A DNA stretch of 64,000 nt, taken from the NCBI GenBank assembly GCA_039810485.1, contig JBDHXA010000001.1, positions 1 to 64,000 of the forward strand, in the 5' to 3' direction. Positions 25,694 to 34,020 of the stretch are shown piece after piece (position 1 is the first letter of the stretch; each line of letters starts with the position of its first letter). The translations under genes were made by a program, and so were the position numbers. The notes below the pieces were generated by a model that was given only the letters and a program-made list of their open reading frames with translations, did not search any database and was not told the DNA's origin. Source of the DNA: JADZAA01 sp039810485. GTDB taxonomy: Bacteria > Bacteroidota > Ignavibacteria > Kapaibacteriales > UBA961.

Positions 25694-27646
25694 CTATCGC
25701 TGTAAAATTACCGGTGTAGAGTATTTTTCATTTCGTGATTCCATTCGGACAAAATATGTTCCATTCTGTAAATTTGGAAGAGGTATGGCAATTGTATTTT
25801 CACCAGCTTCCGTTTCATAGCGATCAGTAAATACAGTTTTACCGTCCGGTGCTATAATGCTAATTGTTGCCTCTGGCGAATTTGTGGAAAAAGCGACTGT
25901 AATTGAATTAGAAAATGGATTCGGCATTATTTTTAGCTGACTTTGTTTTCCGATTGTAGGTTGCTCTGCAACATTTGTAATGCGAGTAACTTGCAATAAT
26001 GTTCGTACCGAAGGACCTTCGTTGATAATAATAGTGGTATAGTCGGGGAGAGAATCGAGTGTAAAGGTTTGCTGAATTTCAGAAAGAGTAATTAATTTAT
26101 AGAAAAACTCTCCATTGCTTTTCTGTTTAAATCCAATCTCAATCGGTACATTGTTGTATATTCCATAAGAGGACGGCTGTATTTGAGTCAGACGTAATTG
26201 CAAGCGGCGCATTGAATTGCCAAGCGTTGTGCTTGAAGTGTCAAGCGTCAGCATAGGCCAGCCGGGCATTTCTATCCACTGATGAAAAAACCATCTCAAA
26301 TCTCTGCCAGAAATTTGTTCTAAAACTAACCGAAGATCTTCCGTAGTTGCAACTGAATATTTATGTCTTGTGAGATACTCTCGCAAACCTGCAAAAAATA
26401 CGCTGTCGCCTAATTCATAACGCAACATTCCAACAACTACTGCGCCCTTTTGATAAATAGTTTCGGGATAATTTGAGGAAGGCGATTTTCTTGGAAAATC
26501 ATAAAGAGGAATGACGCCCTCCGATTTAGACACTGTATTGAGATAGCGAGTCAATTTTGATGTTTGTTCTTTTAGATATCCGCCAGGTGCTCCAGCACAT
26601 TCTGCCCAAAGAGATTCGCAAAAAGTTGCAAAGCTTTCTGTCAGCCACGCATGACGGAAGTCCAAAGGTGTGGTTAAATCGCCAAACCACTGATGCGCCA
26701 GCTCATGTGCTGCTACGGAATTCATTGTATTTTTAGATTGCGATAGTGAAGTGTTAAATGAAATCATGGTTTGGTGTTCCATAGCTCCTGTGGGAGTATT
26801 AACGTATCCTACTTTTTCAAATGGATATGGTAAAAAATGCTTTTCGAAGCACGAAATCATCTCGGGAAGCCGTGAAAATGATATGCGGGTAGCCAAACTG
26901 TCTGCCGATTTTGAATAGACAACTGTCGGAATTTTCTCTGCTATTTCGATTGGTTTATATGTGTCAACTGCAAAGGTCAGCAAATATGTTGCGCATGGCA
27001 GCGCATGATCCCATTCGCATACGGAAGTGTCGCCTTCTATATACTTCTGCAATACTCCGTTGGATGCGGCAAAATATCCGTTAGGAACTAGAAACTTCGC
27101 GTGAAAAGTTGCTTTATCCGATGGATGATCGTAGCAAGGCAGCCAGTGTTGGGTGGTTGAAATATAAGGAGCTGTGAATCCTACACCCATCGCATAGAGC
27201 GTGCCGGTGCGCGAGAGAACTTCTCCCCAAGCAGAATATCCGCCGGGTTCTGTTGTCATTGTGCCGCCATAGTAAATGATTAATTGCGAAGTGTCGCCAA
27301 TTTTATGTTGAAACGGCGGTTTTACTTCATAATGCGTTGTTATATCCAAAGGATCAACTATAAGCTGTGGCGCAACTGCAATATCATCAAATTTTGCGGA
27401 GTCAATAGTCAATCCCCTTAGATGAAAACGATAAACAATATCATTGCTGTCAAGCCACCTAATTACAGCCGTGCATTTGCCATGCATAATAGGAAGCGGC
27501 GCTTTGGTAAAATCAAGAATAGCATCATAGTGAAGAACGTCAAATTTCTGCTGATGAAATTCTATAGGTGATGCAATTGGGCCGTTATCAGCGAGACAAA
27601 TTGCAGCCACAAGCCAAATGCAGCAAACAGCATAAAGTGTTCTCAT
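25694..27646 (-). CDS. M1-family metallopeptidase with T9SS sorting domain
   Basis: A 650-residue exported zinc peptidase. The signal peptide is MRTLYAVCCIWLVAAICLAD. The zinc site is H314-E315-H318 (AAHELAHQWFGD) with E337 (LTESFATF) 19 residues later. The substrate-N-terminus motif reads GAMEH (287-291) instead of the classical GAMEN. The last ~75 residues are a Por sorting domain (PNPFSNSITVAF, then NGTYFVRM and a basic end). It is predicted to be exported and surface-attached or released through T9SS, degrading peptides outside the cell. A paralogue with the same design is at 51520-53637. The gene appears monocistronic. Confidence 0.93.
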   Translation of the reverse strand: MRTLYAVCCIWLVAAICLADNGPIASPIEFHQQKFDVLHYDAILDFTKAPLPIMHGKCTAVIRWLDSNDIVYRFHLRGLTIDSAKFDDIAVAPQLIVDPLDITTHYEVKPPFQHKIGDTSQLIIYYGGTMTTEPGGYSAWGEVLSRTGTLYAMGVGFTAPYISTTQHWLPCYDHPSDKATFHAKFLVPNGYFAASNGVLQKYIEGDTSVCEWDHALPCATYLLTFAVDTYKPIEIAEKIPTVVYSKSADSLATRISFSRLPEMISCFEKHFLPYPFEKVGYVNTPTGAMEHQTMISFNTSLSQSKNTMNSVAAHELAHQWFGDLTTPLDFRHAWLTESFATFCESLWAECAGAPGGYLKEQTSKLTRYLNTVSKSEGVIPLYDFPRKSPSSNYPETIYQKGAVVVGMLRYELGDSVFFAGLREYLTRHKYSVATTEDLRLVLEQISGRDLRWFFHQWIEMPGWPMLTLDTSSTTLGNSMRRLQLRLTQIQPSSYGIYNNVPIEIGFKQKSNGEFFYKLITLSEIQQTFTLDSLPDYTTIIINEGPSVRTLLQVTRITNVAEQPTIGKQSQLKIMPNPFSNSITVAFSTNSPEATISIIAPDGKTVFTDRYETEAGENTIAIPLPNLQNGTYFVRMESRNEKYSTPVILQR

Positions 27647-27772
27647 AAATGATAGTGTTGTAATGTGATTTATAATAGAGAGTTAGTTGTGATGATATCG
27701 CTAAGAGACAAAATAGTTTTGCAATAGGTGATTTTCTGCAAAAACTTTGTCGATTATAAAAAAAATGTGTTA

Positions 27773-29125
27773 CTATTGCCCAATTGTTTTCTTTTTAGGG
27801 CGATTAGCCAGCCAAATAAAATTCGGAAGATAAAAATCCGAAGATTTTCCATGTACAAATTGTTCTGGAAAATACTCGCCATGCACTCCGCTTAACCACC
27901 GTATTGTTTCAGGTCTGCCATTGAGAGATTCAATGAGAATACTGTCTGATAAATTCCGCGCCGCTCCATCTGGCTCGCCGTCAGAAAGCATAAAATACAA
28001 GCTCTTAGTATCGCCGCGAGCAAAGATTTTTTTTAAAGTGTCATTTTCTATATAAATGCGTATATACGAGCCAACAAGCTGCTGAATACGATCAGAGTGC
28101 GTTGTGTCGTCGCGAGTTGCGCTAAAAGCATTTCCTGCGGCCTCTATTAATCGCAATTTTTTATTTGGCAAATATACTGTTAGCGAATCTGCGCGAATTT
28201 GCGTGGAGTCGTACCAAATTGCCGGCTTAGTTCCGCGAAGTCGAAGAATATCTTTATCCTTTTCATAAATAATAGTATCGGCGCGAGCCGCCAAAGCCGA
28301 CCGCATAATTTCAGTTGTTCCAGAAGCTATGTATTCTTCGCCGTTTTGACGAAACGCTTCCATCTGACGAGCAGAGATCGTAAGAGTGTCGAATCGGAGA
28401 GATGCTCGAGCCGAATCAATAGGAATTTGGCTCTGTTCAGCGGTTGGCAGAGCGACTGAATCAGTTGTTGAGGAAACTGTGTCGATTTGCCGAAGAATCG
28501 CGTTGCCCACAATACGCGAGTAGCGAATGGAGGGAATATTCCAAGCGGAATCGCCGGCTATTACGGTATTTGTATGCTTTCCGCGAACGATTACATGCCC
28601 GATTGCAGTGCTGTTTTTTGTCCTACGGCTGTACTCAATACTGTCAGCGGCAATTCGTACCGAATCGTCGAGTATATGCACATTTCCGGTAAAATTAGCA
28701 ACGGCAAATGCAGTTGAATATCTCCCAGAATCAGCATCTAGAATAGTTTCTCGGTCTGTTATTTTTACGCCGTTATAGCCCCATGCAATTCGCTGATTGC
28801 CATCATAATCGGCGCGAGGAGCGGTAAGCGTAATAGTGCCTTGTATAATTTTAACGGCGCCGATTAGTTCAACTTTGTTCAAGTCAAGATATTGAATTGC
28901 ACGATTACAATAGACAATAACATCGCCCTGCGTTAAATTTACTCGTCCATTCAGTTCGCGCACAGTCCCGTTCATATCAGCGCGACCAATCAAAGAGTCG
29001 GCATATTTCAGGTAAATTGGCTCGTTACCGGCTGATTGTGCGGCTGTATCTATTGCCGTGATACAGAAAAGCAAGAATAGAAAACATCTTGCGAGCAATG
29101 GTATTATTACGGCTTTCTGATTCAC
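27773..29125 (-). CDS. OstA/LptA-like periplasmic protein
   Basis: A 450-residue protein with a signal peptide (IIPLLARCFLFLLFCITAID). Residues about 30-190 follow the OstA/LptA beta-jellyroll pattern in which short repeats alternate: RELNGRVNLTQGDVIVYC, KVELIGAVKII, RADYDGNQRIAWGYNGV, VANFTGNVHI, NSTAIGHVIVRG. The family carries lipopolysaccharide across the periplasm or forms the N-terminal domain of LptD. This protein is longer than LptA and lacks the LptD barrel; similar stand-alone OstA-like proteins are common in Bacteroidota. It sits 11 bp after a solute-binding lipoprotein gene, so the two share a transcript. Confidence 0.8.
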   Translation of the reverse strand: MNQKAVIIPLLARCFLFLLFCITAIDTAAQSAGNEPIYLKYADSLIGRADMNGTVRELNGRVNLTQGDVIVYCNRAIQYLDLNKVELIGAVKIIQGTITLTAPRADYDGNQRIAWGYNGVKITDRETILDADSGRYSTAFAVANFTGNVHILDDSVRIAADSIEYSRRTKNSTAIGHVIVRGKHTNTVIAGDSAWNIPSIRYSRIVGNAILRQIDTVSSTTDSVALPTAEQSQIPIDSARASLRFDTLTISARQMEAFRQNGEEYIASGTTEIMRSALAARADTIIYEKDKDILRLRGTKPAIWYDSTQIRADSLTVYLPNKKLRLIEAAGNAFSATRDDTTHSDRIQQLVGSYIRIYIENDTLKKIFARGDTKSLYFMLSDGEPDGAARNLSDSILIESLNGRPETIRWLSGVHGEYFPEQFVHGKSSDFYLPNFIWLANRPKKKTIGQ

Positions 29126-29136
29126 TTAACGCCTTG

Positions 29137-30354
29137 TTATTTTAGAATTGCAGTAACATCAGTTTGCGCGTCTGCAAGGGCTTGCGCTGCTGTTTTTTGT
29201 CCGTAAAGCGCTTCTACAACGGCGTTTTCGATTATGGATTCTATGTCAAGCCATCGAGGTTGCACAGGAGTCATTTTGGCATGAGCGAGCTGCTGTGCAA
29301 AAATAGAACGATTCTTAGCTGTGTTGAAATATGCGTCGTTGAATGTTGATTTGTCTGCTGGGAAGCCGGCATCTGCATTTTTTTTACAGAAATTGAGAGC
29401 AATTTTGCCATCTGAAAGATAGCGAATAAATTTTTCGGCTAATTGCTGATTTGATGACTTTGCATTTATAGCAAGATATTCTCCGCCGGCAAAAGACATT
29501 CCGGGCTGTTTCATTGCCGGAACAAGGGCAACGCCATAGTTAAGAGACGGATTGCCCGCTTCAATTTTCTGCGTTAGCCAGCCACCTGAAAACCAAAAGC
29601 CAATTTTCCCTTGCACAAACGCGGCATCAAGCTCGCGTTGGGTTTCTATGCGACCTGCGCGAGAAAGGGAAACATACATGTTGAGCGCTTCAATATTTGC
29701 AGTAGAATTGAGCGACGGATTGCCGGATGAATCGAAAATGTCGCCGCCATTGCTCCAAACAAAAGGCAGAAATTTTTTATAGAGACGGTGAGGGTCTGAT
29801 CCATTGGCGCCAAAGCCGTCTGCTCCTTCAAATTGTTGAATTTTTTCTGCTAAATTGAGCATTTCGGACATTGTAGCCGGTGGAGCATCCGAAAGCCCTG
29901 CTTTTTTCATAAGATTCTTATTATAGAATAGAACTCGAGTGTCAACAACCCAAGGAAGAGCGAATTGTTTGCCGGAAAACATGGCTGGAGCAAGAGAAAA
30001 ATCAGAAAATCTTTTGCGGTCATTTGTGTCATTCAATTCACGCAAAACATTGGCAGAAGAAAATTGCGCCACCCAATCCGAGCCGAGTTCGAGTACATCG
30101 GGCGCTTTGCCCGAATTGAATGCCGCAAGAAGTTTTGTCTTGCCGTCGCCCCAGCTAAGCGCTGTGGCATTTATTGTACAATGCTCCTGTTTCTCAAAAT
30201 CGGCAATTATTTCTTTTATGACCTTTTCTTGCGAAGGTTCACTCCAGAAATGCCAAAAAGTAATAGTGTTTGGAGCATTTTGCTCTTTATTGCCGCTGCA
30301 GCTTGCCAGCAATAACAAACCGAGAGAATATAATAGAATTGCGTTTTTTTTCAT
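29137..30354 (-). CDS. Family 1 extracellular solute-binding lipoprotein (ABC importer)
   Basis: A 405-residue lipoprotein (LYSLGLLLLASC, lipidated C19). The N-lobe begins TITFWHFWSEPSQEKVIKEI with LLAAFNSGKAPDVLELGSDW and the hinge region FALPWVVDTRVLFYNKNL; the C-lobe contains GKIGFWFSGGW and FAGGEYLAINAKSSNQQLAEK. These match sugar-type SBP family 1 (MalE/UgpB-like). No permease or ATPase gene is adjacent, so its transporter lies elsewhere. The ligand cannot be read from sequence, although the family usually binds oligosaccharides or glycerol-phosphate compounds. Downstream, only 11 bp away, is the OstA-like gene. Confidence 0.88.
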   Translation of the reverse strand: MKKNAILLYSLGLLLLASCSGNKEQNAPNTITFWHFWSEPSQEKVIKEIIADFEKQEHCTINATALSWGDGKTKLLAAFNSGKAPDVLELGSDWVAQFSSANVLRELNDTNDRKRFSDFSLAPAMFSGKQFALPWVVDTRVLFYNKNLMKKAGLSDAPPATMSEMLNLAEKIQQFEGADGFGANGSDPHRLYKKFLPFVWSNGGDIFDSSGNPSLNSTANIEALNMYVSLSRAGRIETQRELDAAFVQGKIGFWFSGGWLTQKIEAGNPSLNYGVALVPAMKQPGMSFAGGEYLAINAKSSNQQLAEKFIRYLSDGKIALNFCKKNADAGFPADKSTFNDAYFNTAKNRSIFAQQLAHAKMTPVQPRWLDIESIIENAVVEALYGQKTAAQALADAQTDVTAILK

Positions 30355-30396
30355 TGTTGTTCCTCAAATATATGGCGCGGGAATGCTCTATAAAAA

Positions 30397-30434
30397 AAGA
30401 CCTGACACGCATAGCATAATTTGTGTCAGGCCTT
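30397..30434 (-). terminator. Rho-independent terminator of the M16 gene pair
   Basis: A 12-bp stem with one G-T wobble (30397-30408 with 30423-30434; arm CCTGACAC) is followed on the minus strand by a run of seven T. It is downstream of the M16 pseudoprotease gene ending at 30452. Confidence 0.85.
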
Positions 30435-30451
30435 GGAATTGAAGATGTCAA

Positions 30452-32533
30452 TTATGGAGTGAATTCTTTATCGTCAATAGGGCTGTTTACTTCATAAGAA
30501 AATTCTGATTTTAGCGTTGCTCCGCCAAGATCGGTTTCGCTCATGAGAGGCAGCATCACGCCGGATATTAATTTATAGTTGGAAAACTTTTGAGTAATAC
30601 TGATTTCTCCGCGAGGCGTCTTTTGAGGCGCTTCTTCTTTGGTTAGCAAAAATGTTTTTGCATCGAAATACAAATGCTTTTTCGTGCCGGAAGCATAAGC
30701 AACTTCTAGGTCGTACACGCCATCTTTTAGTCCAATAAGGTTTAGCTGCTTAACATTAGGATTTTGAGTTAAATGCGCAGTCGGGAATATATAGGCGTCG
30801 TCTAAGCGGTCTTCGGCTTCATCAGCCGAAGCCTCATGTGCTGGCTGCCCCATGCTTGACATCCAAACTTTAGAATTGTTAATCCACATCTTTTGCTTCA
30901 TCATGCCCAAATCAATAGCTATTGCTGCCTTGCCGCCTTCTTTGTTCTTTCTTGTTATTGTTCCTGTCATTTGATTAGCTCCCATTTCAATTGATGCTTT
31001 CCCTTTGGCGATCAATGTTTTAATTGAATTGAGATTGGCTTCTCCGCCTAATGCGGCAATATGCTTGGTCAGCAGATCTGAAGTCGTCATCGCGGTCTTT
31101 TCAGCAGCTTTTATTGGTTTTAAGTCAAGATCGTATTCATAAACAGCCCCAAGATTTTTTAATGCGGGAAGCACATCCGGACTGCCAACTACTACGATAG
31201 AAGTTTGTGCGGGCTTGACATATTTTTCAGCGGCAGCCAGCACTTGCTGTGGTGTGATAGCCATATAGCGTGTCGGATAGTCCTTAACCCACGATATTGG
31301 CTTGTCGGAATTGATAGCATTCAAAATAATATTAGCGACGGTTTCCGAGCTTTCAAAAGCTAATAGATAATTGCCGACAACATAGCGCTTCATGTCGGTA
31401 AGCTCATTTTCTGGCACCGGCTCGCTGCTAATTTTTGCAAGTTCGCGTCTGATAACGATAATTGTCGAATCGGTAACGGCGTTACGGACTTCGGCAAAAC
31501 ACGTAAAACGATTAGCAACATTAGCATTTGTCAGATAAGCATAAGGCGAATATGTGTATGAATAAGTTTCGCGCAAAGTTTTATTGAGTCGTCCGCCGAA
31601 ACTATTCCCCATAACATTGCCGCAAAGCTGCAATGCCTCGTATTGTGGATCGTTGCTTGCCATTGCAAGCGAAGTGGTTTGAATTGACGATTGAACAGAA
31701 GAAGGGCGATGGATAAAATAAATGCCTATTGGTTCAGGCTTAGCCGGAGGTATGCTCAGTTTTGGAGTTGCGCCTTTTTTCCAACCGGAAAAAGTTTTCT
31801 CGAGCATTTTTTTTGCTTCGTCAGGCGTAATATCTCCTGAGATTGCCATAACAATATTGTTTGGAACAAAATATGACAAATGCAGTTTCTTAACGTCGTC
31901 AAGCGAAATAGAATTTAGGGACTCTTCAGTAGCTTTTCTGCTGTAAGGATGCTCCATGCCGTATGTTACTTTGCGCGCCATTGACGCTCCTACTTGCATT
32001 GCATTTCCGCGCTGACTTTTCACAGAGGCAATGTTTTGCGCAAGCGTCTTGTCAAACTCATCCTTTGGGAAAGTTGGGCGCATAACTGCGTCTGCCAATA
32101 CTTCTAGTAGTATAGGCAAATGTTTCTTTAATGCGTCGCCAGACACAGAAAAACGATCGCCGCCGCTGGAAGCAGCTATCGAGGCGCCTACGCCATCGAG
32201 TGTATTGGCAATATCATTGGCAGTGCGTTTTCCAGCTCCTTTTGTCAGCATGTCACACATAAGCGAGGCAAGACCGCTTTTTGCATTGTCTGAATAATCG
32301 CCACCGTAGAGGGTCATTCGAAAATTAACGATTGGCTGTTCGTGGTCTTCAATGACAAAGAGTCGAATCCCGTTGGAGAGTGTAGTTTCCGAATATTTAG
32401 GAAACGACATAGACGCAGCAGGCAAAGCACCTGGTTTGTGTGAAAAATCTGCTGGCTGTGCTTGACTGATAACTGCTGCACAACATATAATTGATAAAAA
32501 AACTATAGAGCGAATTACTTGGCTATATTTCAT
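30452..32533 (-). CDS. M16-like protein without the zinc motif, with LolA-like C-terminal domain
   Basis: The ATG at 32533 starts a signal peptide (VIRSIVFLSIICCAAVISQAQ), giving 693 residues; the in-frame codons upstream overlap the preceding gene. The M16 fold covers about 45-470, but where HxxEH is expected there is SGLASLMCDMLTKGAG, so it is non-catalytic. The C-half retains the R/Y substrate pair (LRETYSYTYSPYAYL). Residues about 500-690 add a domain reminiscent of LolA/LolB-type lipid-binding sheets (GKASIEMGANQMTGTI, YDLEVAYASGTKKHLYFD). With the catalytic partner just upstream it should form an alpha-beta M16B heterodimer in the periplasm. Confidence 0.88.
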   Translation of the reverse strand: MKYSQVIRSIVFLSIICCAAVISQAQPADFSHKPGALPAASMSFPKYSETTLSNGIRLFVIEDHEQPIVNFRMTLYGGDYSDNAKSGLASLMCDMLTKGAGKRTANDIANTLDGVGASIAASSGGDRFSVSGDALKKHLPILLEVLADAVMRPTFPKDEFDKTLAQNIASVKSQRGNAMQVGASMARKVTYGMEHPYSRKATEESLNSISLDDVKKLHLSYFVPNNIVMAISGDITPDEAKKMLEKTFSGWKKGATPKLSIPPAKPEPIGIYFIHRPSSVQSSIQTTSLAMASNDPQYEALQLCGNVMGNSFGGRLNKTLRETYSYTYSPYAYLTNANVANRFTCFAEVRNAVTDSTIIVIRRELAKISSEPVPENELTDMKRYVVGNYLLAFESSETVANIILNAINSDKPISWVKDYPTRYMAITPQQVLAAAEKYVKPAQTSIVVVGSPDVLPALKNLGAVYEYDLDLKPIKAAEKTAMTTSDLLTKHIAALGGEANLNSIKTLIAKGKASIEMGANQMTGTITRKNKEGGKAAIAIDLGMMKQKMWINNSKVWMSSMGQPAHEASADEAEDRLDDAYIFPTAHLTQNPNVKQLNLIGLKDGVYDLEVAYASGTKKHLYFDAKTFLLTKEEAPQKTPRGEISITQKFSNYKLISGVMLPLMSETDLGGATLKSEFSYEVNSPIDDKEFTP

Positions 32534-32568
32534 AGTGATAAATGTATTCTTGATAAGTGAAAGGAAAA

Positions 32569-33900
32569 TTAGCTTTTGGGAATATAAGACAACACTACGC
32601 ATTTATCAATAGTAAGATATTGGCGAGCAACACGAAGTAAATCATTCTTTGTAACTTTCATGTATTGTTCAAGCTCGTTGTTGATTAAATTCGTTTTGCC
32701 GTAGAAAGTATAATATTTTGCTAATGCTTGTGCTTTTTCCAACGCTTCCTTCTTTCCATAAATAAAGCGAACCTCTTGAATATTTTTTGCTTTTTTAAAT
32801 TCTTCGTCCGTAACGCCGTCTCTTTTTATCATTTCAAGTTCTTCAGTTATCAGTCGCTCTACTTCGCCGGTTGATTTGCCCGGAGCGGCAATTCCAATGA
32901 ACGAAAGACGGCCGGCATATTCCATATCCCAAAGAAAGCTTGCAGTGCGAACGGCTGCCTGCTCTTTGTCGACCAAACGCTGATAAAGCCGCGAACTCTC
33001 TCCTGAACCTAAAATATCCATAAGCATATTTAAGGCATAGGCGTCGGGCTGGCCAATTTTAGCCCCGCGCATCGACATATAAACTGCTGGCAATTGAGCT
33101 TTTGGATCTTCTATTGTTTCGTGCTTAACGCCTTCCAACGGTGGCAGAATAAAATCATGACGTTTGATTTCTTCGCCACGAGGCATCCAGCCAAAATAAT
33201 CTTGGATGTATTTTTTAACGTCGGAAATCGAAAAATCGCCAACTACAGCAAGAGTTGCATTATTCGGCTGGTAATAGGTGTTATAGAATTGGCGAAACTC
33301 TCCGATAGCAGCAGAATCTATGTGTTGCGATGAGCCGATGGGAGTCCATTCATAATTGCTGCCGGCAAATAAATATTTTGTTGTTAATTCATTCCATGAT
33401 CCGTAAGGGCTGTTATCATAACGCATACGGCGTTCTTCCTTTACAACGCCACGCTGAGTTTCAACACCCACAGTGTCTACAAGCAGGGTGCGCATACGCT
33501 GCGCTTCTATCCAAATCGGTAACCGAACTTCATTCGCAGGTACTTCGTTATGGTAAACTGTTTCATCTACCGATGTATATGCATTAAGTTTTCCGCCTAT
33601 ACTTTCAATATATTTCGATATAGACCCACGAGGAATGTCTTTTGTGCCTTCAAACATTAAATGTTCGAAAAAATGAGCAAAACCAGTGCGCTTTGGGTCT
33701 TCATCGCGGCAGCCTACGCGATAATGCACTACTGTTGCAACGATGGGAGCAGATTTGTCAACGCTTAGAATAACATGCAATCCATTTGAAAGATTATATT
33801 CTTCAAATGCAATAGGATTCATTTGCGCGAATAATTGTGGCGAACTCGCAATGGCCAGAATTGCAATAGCAATCGGCGTGAGCAGAGTTGTACGGATCAT
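32569..33900 (-). CDS. Active M16 zinc peptidase subunit
   Basis: The start is set to the ATG at 33900, which begins a signal peptide (LLTPIAIAILAIASSPQLFAQ), giving 443 residues. The inverted zinc motif is H76-F-F-E-H80 (FAHFFEHLMFEGTKDIP) with the distal Glu in VVKEERRMRYDN. The family cleaves short peptides inside a clam-shell chamber built with a second, often inactive, subunit; here that subunit is the next gene (30452-32533), whose start lies 35 bp downstream. A TACTTTTG -7-like element at 33970-33977 (minus) may drive the pair. Confidence 0.95.
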   Translation of the reverse strand: MIRTTLLTPIAIAILAIASSPQLFAQMNPIAFEEYNLSNGLHVILSVDKSAPIVATVVHYRVGCRDEDPKRTGFAHFFEHLMFEGTKDIPRGSISKYIESIGGKLNAYTSVDETVYHNEVPANEVRLPIWIEAQRMRTLLVDTVGVETQRGVVKEERRMRYDNSPYGSWNELTTKYLFAGSNYEWTPIGSSQHIDSAAIGEFRQFYNTYYQPNNATLAVVGDFSISDVKKYIQDYFGWMPRGEEIKRHDFILPPLEGVKHETIEDPKAQLPAVYMSMRGAKIGQPDAYALNMLMDILGSGESSRLYQRLVDKEQAAVRTASFLWDMEYAGRLSFIGIAAPGKSTGEVERLITEELEMIKRDGVTDEEFKKAKNIQEVRFIYGKKEALEKAQALAKYYTFYGKTNLINNELEQYMKVTKNDLLRVARQYLTIDKCVVLSYIPKS

Positions 33901-34020
33901 AGATTTTTCACTGTAAAACTGTGGAACAAAAGATGAAAGAATTATTAGCAATCTTATGCTATTAGCCCACAAAAGTACGATATTTTGCTTAGATGTTGCA
34001 TGAAGCGCGAAAGCGGCAAA

